From Apostichopus californicus (Eukaryota; Echinodermata; Holothuroidea; Aspidochirotida; Stichopodidae), in contig JAIPMN010006080.1 of the NCBI GenBank assembly GCA_020650975.1, positions 1 to 24,010 of the forward strand: a stretch of 24,010 nucleotides of DNA. Direction: 5' to 3'. The translations under genes were made by a program, and so were the position numbers. Below, piece by piece: positions 17,101 to 24,010 of the stretch; position 1 is the stretch's first letter, and the number at the start of each line of letters is the position of its first letter. The notes under the pieces were generated by a model. The model was not told where the DNA came from. It was given only the letters and a program-made list of their open reading frames with translations, and searched no databases.

Positions 17101-18402
17101 TATTGTTTAATTTCTGTAACTGCTGCACTTGAAATGTTTAAAACTCCTTTTGCTGCAATAGATGTGAATATTAACAATTACATGTAGACTACATTGTATT
17201 CTCTTCATTTGTAATGTTTGGGTATTGAATCTTGAATCAGTCTGGTATGTTTTCTTGTTACATTTTTTGTGGGTGCATACTTGTAAAAACATCCTGACAA
17301 TGTCATAGAATAAAATCCAGTGATCCTCTCTAGTATCTTCTGACATCTTCTATGTCTCTTGCTCTCCACACCCCTCTCTTTATCTCTATCTTTCTCTCAT
17401 GCACTCTCTCTGATACATTCATTCTTGTGGCAGACACAGTGAGGCTTATATGAAAAAGAAAGTATTAACTCCAGTTGTGTTTATTTGAATGCTATAACCA
17501 TTTTTACATTCCTCGGCCTGGAAGTAGATAGTAGTAGGTGGTCTGTGATGGCAGTCTGGTAGATGTTTCCCAAAAGCTTTTTTTTTCTCTTAAAATATTG
17601 TCGCTAATTTGTCTGTGATATGTGGTGGAATGTTTGCTTAAGTAGTCAACCTTCTCTCCATTTACAATTTCATCAACTTTTTTGAACAAAAATATTTTCT
17701 GCAGTGGATTAAGAATTTGACATAAAGATGAAGAAAATTTACATAAATTTGTTAAGGTAAAAGAGCTCCAGCTGTCAGATTATTGCAATAACAGTTGGCT
17801 TCAGTTTAAAATATCAGACTGCAGTAGTCTATATACCAGGAAAATAATCAAATGAAGAATGGCTAGAGCAGTCCAAAACATCATTTGACACTTTGAATTC
17901 TGCTGTCAAGAAGGTTTTTATGTGGTTTGAAATCTAGTTTTCCCAACTTTTCAGCTCCCGCCTGTTGTATATTCATTTCGTGTACACTCCAGCACACATT
18001 TCTATGTAAGCCTCTTTAATCAACTTGTTCCATGTAGAAGGGACTTTTGTTAACAATAAAAAAAATAATAATAATTCCTACCTGTCTGAGCACTGAGGTC
18101 CACATGTCTGCTTTTTCTTTTTTTAAATTCAATCTGTGAAGTGCTTTGTGTTCAGAGGTTTGGTAGACTGGTAGTGTCATTTTTTTTTTCATTATTTTTA
18201 TTGAGGAATGGTCCTATAATATTAACAGTTTCTGAGCAGTTAAAAGTACCTTTCATTTCTAAAAATTACACCTGTAATGGAAGTTATTTATTGATGTTTG
18301 TTACATATTTCTTTCCAGCTTTACTGTCTCTGGGCTCACATTCGATATTTGGTAAGAGACCCTGAAAAGAAATCATCTTTGCAGTCGTCCGGCAAGAAGT
18401 GA
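8149..18402 (+). CDS. CDP-alcohol phosphotransferase family membrane enzyme, phosphatidylinositol-synthase-like (7 exons, 209 aa)
   Basis: Transfers a phosphatidyl group from a CDP-lipid to an alcohol, by family; the alcohol is not determined. Exons are 8149-8188, 12328-12426, 13589-13644, 14692-14748, 16359-16479, 16853-17025 and 18319-18402. They total 630 bases, with all GT-AG introns and matching phases. The start ATG has A at -3 and G at +4 and is the first ATG in frame. The N terminus VLAYIPNLIGYIRLVLVLAA matches phosphatidylinositol synthase. The family signature D-x2-DG-x2-AR-x8-G-x3-D-x3-D is perfect: D46, D49, G50, A53, R54, G63, D67, D71. Hydrophobic stretches suggest a multi-spanning ER-type membrane protein with a Lys-rich cytosolic tail ending GKK. 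After the motif the sequence (DNFGRGFLW, LEWSVFVCTHSLGAEWK) departs from animal phosphatidylinositol synthase as I know it, so it is probably a divergent paralogue. Confidence 0.87.
8475..8720 (-). mobile_element. tRNA-derived SINE (minus strand)
   Basis: On the minus strand, 8692-8677 reads TAGTGGTTAACACCGG, an internal-promoter A-box-like sequence. About 35 bases on, 8653-8641 reads GGTTCGATTCCCG, a near-perfect pol III B box, followed by about 165 bases of unrelated body. The tRNA-like head lacks a proper acceptor stem, so this is a SINE and not a working tRNA gene. Outer limits are approximate. Confidence 0.65.
9277..9585 (+). mobile_element. tRNA-derived SINE (plus strand) with TTA tail
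   Basis: TGGCTGAGTGG at 9286-9296 is the D-arm/A box of a Ser/Leu-type tRNA head, and GGTTTAATTCC at 9355-9365 is a B box with one change from consensus. The body has no coding potential and ends in an ATTATTATTATT run near 9570-9581, a typical SINE tail. The head differs from the SINE at 8475-8720, so it is a second family. Confidence 0.65.
10267..10470 (-). repeat. Candidate 3' LTR of the Gypsy remnant
   Basis: The part shared with the other LTR is 10267-10366. Extension to 10470 is inferred from a TG start and the adjacent purine-rich tract at 10471-10485 on the minus strand, giving 204 bases. Confidence 0.5.
10530..11516 (-). pseudogene. Gypsy integrase remnant (broken)
   Basis: Around 11516-11420 the minus strand reads NELYWPNMKSKLKDYISKC, the zinc-finger end of a Gypsy integrase, with the second CxxC reduced to CDTY. 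It then meets an in-frame TGA (11437-11435) and a frameshift before PWEMIAIKFF. The main open frame (10530-11399) is the catalytic core: VTVDCYSDYFELD, SDNSPPF and GKAEPAIKTAEK. The position where the family has the first catalytic Asp (TDLF) is IKFF here, and the Asp-to-Glu spacing is about two residues short. A degraded C-terminal part follows. It is an inactive copy inherited in the intron, with no role for the host gene apparent. Confidence 0.85.
11995..12005 (-). other. Primer-binding site of the Gypsy remnant
   Basis: TGGTGTCAGAA on the minus strand, abutting the LTR end. TGG start and position fit complementarity to a tRNA 3' end. Confidence 0.6.
12006..12103 (-). repeat. 5' LTR of the Gypsy remnant, probably truncated
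   Basis: About 98 bases matching 10267-10366 with a few substitutions. It ends AACA on the minus strand directly before the primer-binding site. Confidence 0.6.
12328..12426 (+). CDS. Lipid-enzyme exon 2: first membrane segments and first motif Asp
   Basis: 99 bases, phase 1 at both ends, acceptor CTCCATAG, donor GTAAGT. Encodes YIRLVLVLAAFSCYSS and a second hydrophobic stretch ending ILD, where D46 is the first catalytic-motif aspartate. Confidence 0.88.
12427..13588 (+). other. Intron 2 of the lipid gene
   Basis: GT-AG. Minus-strand frames of 66-112 codons here show no family similarity and no splice support. Nothing else recognised. Confidence 0.75.
13589..13644 (+). CDS. Lipid-enzyme exon 3: core of the CDP-alcohol motif
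   Basis: 56 bases, acceptor TTTCGTAG, donor GTAAGA. Encodes GIDGLVARKLNQTSAFGAW, carrying D49, G50, A53, R54 and G63. This is the segment that binds the CDP moiety and metal ions in solved family structures. Confidence 0.92.
13916..13928 (+). promoter_or_regulatory. DR1-type nuclear-receptor half-site pair
   Basis: AGGTCA A AGTTCA: two direct half-sites with a one-base spacer, the layout bound by RXR/HNF4-type receptors. A third AGGTCA lies at about 13952. Possibly only a feature of a repeat. Confidence 0.3.
14576..14608 (+). other. G-rich tract with G-quadruplex potential
   Basis: At least four runs of three or more G (14578-14580, 14585-14595, 14599-14601, 14605-14608) with short loops, on the sense strand of intron 3. 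Confidence 0.45.
14692..14748 (+). CDS. Lipid-enzyme exon 4: last two motif aspartates
   Basis: 57 bases, phase 0 at both ends, acceptor CCTTGCAG, donor GTAAGT. Encodes LDVMVDNFGRGFLWSRLYK. D67 and D71 complete the motif with exact family spacing from exon 3. Confidence 0.92.
14749..16358 (+). other. Intron 4 of the lipid gene
   Basis: GT-AG, 1.6 kb, AT-rich; no exon, RNA gene or clear repeat recognised. Confidence 0.75.
16359..16479 (+). CDS. Lipid-enzyme exon 5
   Basis: 121 bases, acceptor CTTCATAG, donor GTAAGT. Encodes WGYVVAALEWSVFVCTHSLG, a hydrophobic segment, and then an amphipathic stretch with AEWKANFVQAPYIAQKVMEK. The length and phase fit exons 4 and 6. Confidence 0.88.
16480..16852 (+). 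other. Intron 5 of the lipid gene
   Basis: GT-AG, 373 bases; the minus-strand frame inside it is unsupported. Confidence 0.75.
16853..17025 (+). CDS. Lipid-enzyme exon 6: late membrane segments
   Basis: 173 bases, acceptor TTTCACAG, donor GTAAGG. Encodes FKTPLGTFTILGLHGLPIWL followed by a basic loop with RIHRSIQY and the hydrophobic AGIAFLSAGRAVCLTVE. A longer open frame around it is intron read-through. Confidence 0.88.
17026..18318 (+). other. Intron 6 of the lipid gene
   Basis: GT-AG. Contains a pyrimidine-rich CT tract (about 17346-17412) and A/T runs near 18052-18075 and 18179-18190. No gene. Confidence 0.75.
18319..18402 (+). CDS. Lipid-enzyme exon 7: C terminus and stop
   Basis: 84 bases with acceptor TTCTTTCCAG. 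In phase with exon 6 it reads LYCLWAHIRYLVRDPEKKSS then LQSSGKK and TGA. The polar, Lys-rich tail is usual for family members. The frame that reads through this region as FPALLSLG is a shadow. Confidence 0.87.
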   Translation, partial: LYCLWAHIRYLVRDPEKKSSLQSSGKK

Positions 18403-19894
18403 ATTGATTATGCTTACACAGTGATGCTTAGCTATTACTGAACTGTATTGTGTATGACACAGTTTTCGATAACTAAAATGTTCCAAGATCTTACAATATG
18501 TATGCTATTTATGCAGATAGGAGCAAGCAAACATTTTCCATAACCAAGTGCTTTATTTGCCAGGTGTAATGCTTTTGGTAAAAGCTGTAGTTGAGTAGCT
18601 CCCTGAATGGCATAGACACAGAGTAATAGGTCCACAAAGGGCACAACTCAATAGTGAGTCCAGACAGGGGCACAACCACTTGTTTTGTACTTTGGGGACT
18701 AAGATGTTGAGTCATCCAGGGGAAGGGTGTCCCTTCACCTTTGAGAAATTTTGGTAAAATGGCGGTCCTGATATGCAAAATGGTGCTTTATTTTGCAACT
18801 TTTGAAACAATGTTGAAGAATTTTTGACTGTTTAGTTTGTACTGAAAATGCATGCTGTATATTTATGTAATGTACACTTAAACTAGGATCTTTTTCAATA
18901 TTCTTTCTGCCAGTAGGGGGAGGGCTATGTTTTAAATATTGCCCGACCCCCCCACCCCCACCCCCAAAAAATATACATGGTTGCATATGTTACAAGGTAC
19001 AAAAATTCAGAGCCTCCAAAATTTCTACATGAAATTTGAACATGGTCAAAACGTGGGAATTCTCGAGACGTTGGAAAGCTTACTTACAGTTTATGGAGCT
19101 TGCTGACATCCATTGTCCAAACTAGCTCTCATGCTTTCTGAACATCAACTCTCAGAGGTGGATTCTGAGAGGTGGGGGCTGCAAGAGCTTGAATGTTACT
19201 TTTGGCTGTGCTCACCTACTTTGCACAAATGACATTCCTTTAACATGATTAAGCATGTAAATAGCAGAATATATTTTACAATTCAATGTAAAATATTGTA
19301 AACTTGCTACACAACTCAAAACAAGATTAGTGATCTTGGCTATAAGATATGTTGTAAATACATGTAAATGATCTGTAGAAGGTTCCAAATTTTTCAATGT
19401 GCCATGAGGTTTCTCATGATTATTCAAAAATTATTAGTAAAGATCATGCTTATGTACCCAAGCTTGCATAGCTACATGGCTAGAGCTTAGCGAAGTAACA
19501 TTGAAACTGAAGAATTCTGTCATTACATATGTGTTCATACCATTAGTCTTAGAAAAATATACTGTAACTGCTTTTGATGAAGTGCTTAATTTCTGTTGAG
19601 TAGGATAAAGAGTATGCTACTGATACAGAATCAGAACTGACATACCTATATTGTTTAACGGTTTTCGTAAGGAACTAATTTTCATTAATTAATTCAGCTT
19701 TGTGCAATGTTAACTTTGTAAGTATTCAACGTTTCATTAACCTCACAAAAACAAATAACTTTGACAAATTAATGTTACTTTTCAAAACTCTGATTAGTTT
19801 AGTTTTGTTTAACATACAGGGTATTATAATATAAGTTTGTTGAAAATTGTGTATATTGATTATTGATGAGGCAAATTCAGCTCAAAGATTACTG
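18403..19894. other. 3' flank of the lipid gene; no gene seen
   Basis: Presumably begins with the 3' untranslated region, but I see no canonical AATAAA in the first kilobase. A C-run cluster at 18942-18965 and AT-rich sequence follow. Short minus-strand frames have no family similarity. Confidence 0.5.
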
Positions 19895-20517
19895 TTAAAG
19901 CAGCATTTTGCGTTTGGTCACCGTTTTCTACTTTTTTGACATGTCCATCGAGTTTTTTACATATATCAATCACAAAACAGCTAACTAAGATATTAGCCAA
20001 ATTTTTCCTTGCCAACAACGTTAATTGGCAAGTAATTAAGGATATTCGCAGATAATGAGAAAAGTGTCGTCCGACAATCTCCACACTTAAAATTAATCGC
20101 ATACAGTTCCCCAAACCCGCTAGTTTGAATTCAACCAATCAGAGATGCAGGTTTAGTTATGAGCCGTTGCTAAAAATAGATTCAAGACTTTGCTTTGGTA
20201 CAACCAGGGAGTTTTTATGGAACTCCCTGGTACAACTGCCATATAGACCGTACACAAATCATGCATGGTGTTGTATTACGTATTGGTCAATGACGTTCGT
20301 AGTGTTTAAATATTCATATTGTGGGCGAGGTTTATTGGGATCCCAACGGAAAATATCTTGGAGAAAAACAAAGTTGAAAGTTGCACATTTTTCGACATTT
20401 ATGCCACCATTTGAAGTAAGATTTAAATAGATAAGCTAGTTATGTATGTCGTTATGGCATAGTGGAGTCAGTGAGGTTGAGAAAGATCATAGAAAACGAT
20501 GCAAAATGCTGCTTTAA
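19895..20517. mobile_element. TTAA-ended inverted-repeat MITE (piggyBac-type candidate)
   Basis: TTAAAGCAGCATTTTGC at 19895-19911 is the exact inverse of 20501-20517. Imperfect similarity continues inward (CGTTTTCTA on both sides). Both ends sit at TTAA, the target duplicated by piggyBac-family elements. The 623-base interior has no transposase; open frames of 92 and 101 codons on opposite strands lack any motif. A short hairpin lies at 20203-20231. Confidence 0.7.
20203..20231. repeat. Hairpin, 11-base stem and 7-base loop
   Basis: ACCAGGGAGTT, loop TTTATGG, AACTCCCTGGT. The stem is perfect. GGTACAAC occurs on both sides. Internal to the TTAA element. Confidence 0.6.
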
Positions 20518-22184
20518 GAAACATTGCAATATAGATTGTTTAACAAGAAATAACAATAAGAAAGAGTAACCACCTCTGTGTCATTTCTCTTATAAAGTAG
20601 CCTTTAGTGATCCAAGTTCTTGAAAATGTTCCTGTTGTAATCATTTTGTTTACTGCTCCCGAACAATCTATGGGATCAGTGGATCAGTTTTCAACAGACT
20701 ATTGGCACAGCAGGAGACTGTGTGGAAAATAATCTTAAAATCATCTCATTGGCACCCACATATACCTGGTCAGCTAAACATATATGTGGTAAACTTCTGT
20801 GGTTCTTTAAACTGCAATGGGACAGGGCTCATTTTGGAGGCCATTATTCAGTAACAGCTTTGGTGGGCAGCACCTGCAAGACATAATTATCACAGGCCTA
20901 ACCGTCATCACTTATGGAGGGCTGTACATCTTGGTTACAGTGTATATCAACTTTGCCCTGAGCATGTAATCTATATCAACGGTCAATTTAATAACTTTCA
21001 AGTTTAAACAAATATGAACAAGTACTCTTAATAGCGTGTTAAACGGTTACTGCAGACAGAATTTTGGTGTTGATAAGACATAGTGCAGCAAAATGAGAAA
21101 ATGTTAGTTTGTGCTTTTTTCTGCATTCCGTTCTGTTATTGTTAAATGGGAAGGATGTTAGGACTAAAACGTTTATGGAATCAGCCTGTGGGTAATGGCT
21201 TATAAATGTTAATCCTGTTGTTTAATATTTATTCAAATACATATGCCTAGAATGTTCTGAGGTGTCCATACAAAACACAGCACTTAATGGTGAGATAAAG
21301 TATTGTAAAGATATTGCCAGTAATGTGGTATGATGCACAAACTGTTATTTGAGGCCATTAAAATGTTGTTGTCTTGTTGATTTGTATTGCTCCTGAGGAT
21401 CTAACCTACGTGTTTCTCTGCTGGAATAGACAGTTAATCAACTACTATGTTCTTTAAACTAACATTGATGATGACAGGTAACCAGAACTGGTGATGGCCT
21501 TTAAGTTTAATGGTATGTTCTACACATCAGCATTCTAATTTTGTGGCTAGAATCTGGGAAAGCATTGCAGCATTAACCCCAAAGGTTTATATCAAGTAGA
21601 GTAAGTAGCTACAATCAACTTCTCTCATATATAATGGGTATATATATATTTATTGGTAACATTGCCTACAGATAATACAGTTGAAATTTCAATAACAACT
21701 TATCTTATATTTCCAGCTTTGTATTGCTTTGTAGCATATCCTACATTCTATTATATAGGCATACCAATCTTGTTTAAATGCATCTGATGTAAATTCTAGA
21801 CACAGAATTACTATTTATCTAGATAAGAACGTTATTATCAACTTTATTATATGTTACTTCCAGAAAGGTGATGCATTGTAGCAAAGGTGAGGAATGTGAA
21901 CTGAGGATCTGTGTAAGAGAATACAAAATATGTATATTAAATTAGCATATAAATACACACTTTCTCCTGGGTTTGATGTTTGTTTGGGTGTTTGGGTTGC
22001 TTGTTTTCTTTTGGGGAGATGGGAAACTGCCTCCTAACAATGCAAGTATATCATAACTTAAACTCATTTCCAACTGAAGCATGCAAATTATAATTGAACT
22101 GGATTGCACCCCCAAAATAATGAAGGATAATAGTTGTACATGCACATTGATTTATACCGCCACCAATTGTTTAGTTTCAACTCC
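20518..22184. other. No gene recognised
   Basis: AT-rich; includes a TA run near 21639-21650. No exon with family similarity or splice-pair support on either strand. It would be 3' flank for both neighbouring genes. Confidence 0.5.
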
Positions 22185-22309
22185 TTAGTCCATGATCTCG
22201 GTGATAACTCCCACTGCTATCGAATCAGTACCTTCTCTTAAACTGAACTTTTGGTATAGATGCATGGGCAGTGGCTCTTCTGCTTCCAATGTAACTTGGG
22301 CGTAGTCTC
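22185..22309 (-). CDS. C-terminal exon of an EF-Tu/EF1A-type translation GTPase (partial)
   Basis: A clear acceptor (TTTTTTCTTGCATTGCAG on the minus strand) precedes 125 bases: two bases completing a codon, then 40 residues and TAA. The product starts DYAQVTLEAEEPLPMHLYQ and continues KFSLREGTDSIAVGVITEI. This matches the last strands of domain III in EF-Tu-type GTPases (pattern GD.A.V.L...P......RF.LREG...IA.GV.T.I), the beta-barrel that contacts aminoacyl-tRNA. It could be mitochondrial EF-Tu or a related factor. The GTPase and domain II exons were not found up to base 24010, so they are either beyond the window or missed; a retained fragment is possible. Confidence 0.6.
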
Positions 22310-22506
22310 CTGCAATGCAAGAAAAAATATATATGTCTGTCTGCCTATCTAGATTGACAGAGTCTGTTCAAAGTATCTCCTTTGAGAACCGACCATAGGA
22401 TTCACAAATGATTTCGAGTTGGTTAGCATCATGATAAATCTCTAGAGTAAGGCTGTCACAAGTGACACATAGTGACCCTTTCTAGAAAGTAACAATCAAG
22501 TGCATA

Positions 22507-23403
22507 GGCGTCGATCCCGGGGGGGGATGGGGGGATGTATCCCCCCAATATTTGGTCAGGGGGGATGCCCTATGTAATCATCCCCCCCCCCCAATATTTG
22601 AGCCAACAGTCACTAAAAATTTGAATGAATTTTGACAAATGTATGTCTTTCTAAAGTAGTCTATCTACGAGCTGGAGTCGAAGAATATCCAACCATTGCC
22701 TGTGACAACCTCACTCTATTCATGACTTCCGCCACGCAGTTATATATACTTTTCTATTTACTATTATTTTGTTCGATTGTACCGCGCTCGCACGTCCGTA
22801 GTCCGTACAATGAACAAACGCTGACAATAGCCGGCAGGTGGTCGAGTATGTATTAACCCAGTGTGTTGAACTCCACAGACGACAGTGCCCAGCGATGGGG
22901 GAGGGGTATAAGGGCAGTGTTTGATACTTACCGATCCAGCCATTTCGTTCATTAGATTATCTGCTCACCGTGGCTGTCACTGATAAGTTTTGTTCCCGTC
23001 AATAGTTGAGCACATAGCAACGGTGTCGGACTTACATGACGAGTCATCGGTTGGACGCTTTGACGAGACGGCTGTTTTTCACTACATTATTTCAACGGAA
23101 CGGCTCATCAGAAAGTGTCAACACTGCCCCTATATGGAGGCTACAAACGACCCCGAGGATGGAATGGTCACCATTTTGAGATTTCGGTTTAATTTTTGTA
23201 AGCCAATGGTTGGAGTACACAAAAAACCCTTCCTCCACGACAGCCGTTTAGACATGCTAAGTGCCCTCTCCTGCCATCTGAGGGGGTCTCATGTGCCAAC
23301 AATTTTCTTGTACGCTCCGCGCCAACCAATGGTGGCGCTCCGCTTAGATAGTCTACAAGTCCATCATCCCCCCCCCCCCCAATCTTCAACGGAAATCGAC
23401 GCC
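22507..23403. mobile_element. Poly(C)/poly(G) dispersed element with GGCGTCGAT inverted ends
   Basis: GGCGTCGAT at 22507-22515 is inverted at 23395-23403. Both are followed inward by CCG and long G runs (on the reading strand of each end) leading to GGGGGATG. The left end also has two direct copies of ATCCCCCC..AATATTTG (22539-22554 and 22580-22600). The interior is GC-richer and has frames of 179 (starting TTG) and 81 codons on opposite strands, without motifs. This arrangement resembles non-autonomous repeats of echinoderm-like genomes. Confidence 0.5.
22932..22952 (-). CDS. Possible short first coding exon (MNEMAGS)
   Basis: ATG followed by six codons and a perfect donor GTAAGT on the minus strand, in CpG-containing sequence. 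The phase (0) does not fit the exon at 22185-22309, and the site lies inside a repeat, so this is weak. Confidence 0.15.
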
Positions 23404-24010
23404 AATGATTGTAGCGGCTTGTTCTCAATAACAAGTATACGCAAAATTGTCCTCAGTGACAATATAATACTAACACAACTTAAGACCTCATTGCCTTTTT
23501 ATGAATATGCTAACTCCCGTTCTCAATAACGGAGAAACTACCTCTCTGCCCGACGTGATATCGTTACCAGATGGAATGCAACTGACTAACTTTCCTGTAC
23601 CCCACCCTAACATCAACTTTGCAAAAAAAAAACACGAATCTAATATGACGTAACGGCTCTTACAATTTGTAAGCCCAGGTATTCCGATATATCTCGGTGA
23701 AACATACCAACAATAAGGAGCCGAGAAACCCGGAATTTAGTTACTCTTTATATGCGACACAGGTGCTCCAATGCACACAGTGAAGCATATCAACACCAGG
23801 AATTTTGCATCCACTTACGTGACAGACACTATTACTTTCTATAGTACACTTTCCTGTCAGCCTGTTAGAAGTTCATTAAGATAAGTACTATATAACTTGA
23901 TAACTCTCTGGAATTAATTGTGTAATAAACTGAATGGCCATCCAATCAGAGAAATAACAGTAACGATGCTAAAACAACTTTGTCAATATGTTATCGAGTA
24001 TCACTACAAG
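23404..24010. other. No gene recognised
   Basis: No exon of the translation-GTPase gene or other feature could be supported. The end of the 179-codon open frame (to 23529) is treated as chance. Confidence 0.5.

Noticed and set aside
17107..17346. Minus-strand 79-codon frame in intron 6
   Set aside because: No similarity, lies wholly in an intron of the opposite-strand gene, biased composition.
19860..20430. Open frames of 92 (minus) and 101 (plus) codons
   Set aside because: Both lie within or across the TTAA inverted-repeat element and have no transposase or other motif.
22990..23529. Plus-strand 179-codon open frame
   Set aside because: Starts with TTG, has no recognisable motif, runs across a poly(C) tract and the right end of a dispersed element, and overlaps an open frame on the other strand. 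Treated as repeat-borne chance frame.

Overview
This is a eukaryotic nuclear window: AT-rich, with GT-AG introns, tRNA-derived SINEs, several short inverted-repeat transposons and poly(C)/poly(G)-rich dispersed repeats. The protein families, the recurrent TAGGCCTA-type motifs and the repeat style suggest a marine invertebrate deuterostome, most likely an echinoderm. That taxonomic guess is inference; no marker gene settles it.

Two multi-exon genes can be rebuilt by splice-site and reading-frame continuity. On the minus strand, 7038 down to 1153 (possibly 558) encodes a secreted or membrane zinc metallocarboxypeptidase of the M14 N/E subfamily, most like one domain of carboxypeptidase D. It has a signal peptide, a complete catalytic domain and the transthyretin-like domain. 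Its 3' end is unresolved. On the plus strand, 8149 to 18402 encodes in seven exons a complete 209-residue CDP-alcohol phosphotransferase. It has a perfect family motif and resembles phosphatidylinositol synthase at its N terminus but diverges after the motif. Between the two lies an unidentified 121-codon minus-strand reading frame (7626-7991), head to head with the lipid gene and about 160 bases from its start codon. At the right, one minus-strand exon (22185-22309) looks like the C-terminal end of an EF-Tu/EF1A-type translation GTPase; the rest of that gene was not found here.

The rest is introns and repeats. The carboxypeptidase introns hold a fold-back inverted repeat (3605-4218) and an 854-base element with exact 20-base inverted ends (5294-6147). 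The 4.1 kb first intron of the lipid gene holds two tRNA-derived SINEs in opposite orientations and a decayed Ty3/Gypsy retrotransposon (10267-12103) with recognisable LTR ends, primer-binding site and integrase remnant. Downstream lie a TTAA-flanked inverted-repeat element (19895-20517) and a poly(C)/poly(G) element with GGCGTCGAT ends (22507-23403).

The three genes show no obvious shared pathway: peptide-hormone or secretory processing, membrane phospholipid synthesis, and translation. The items most worth a second look are the divergent CDP-alcohol phosphotransferase, the unidentified head-to-head reading frame, the local excess of TACTGTA/TACAGTA in the first 7.2 kb, and the inverted-repeat elements.
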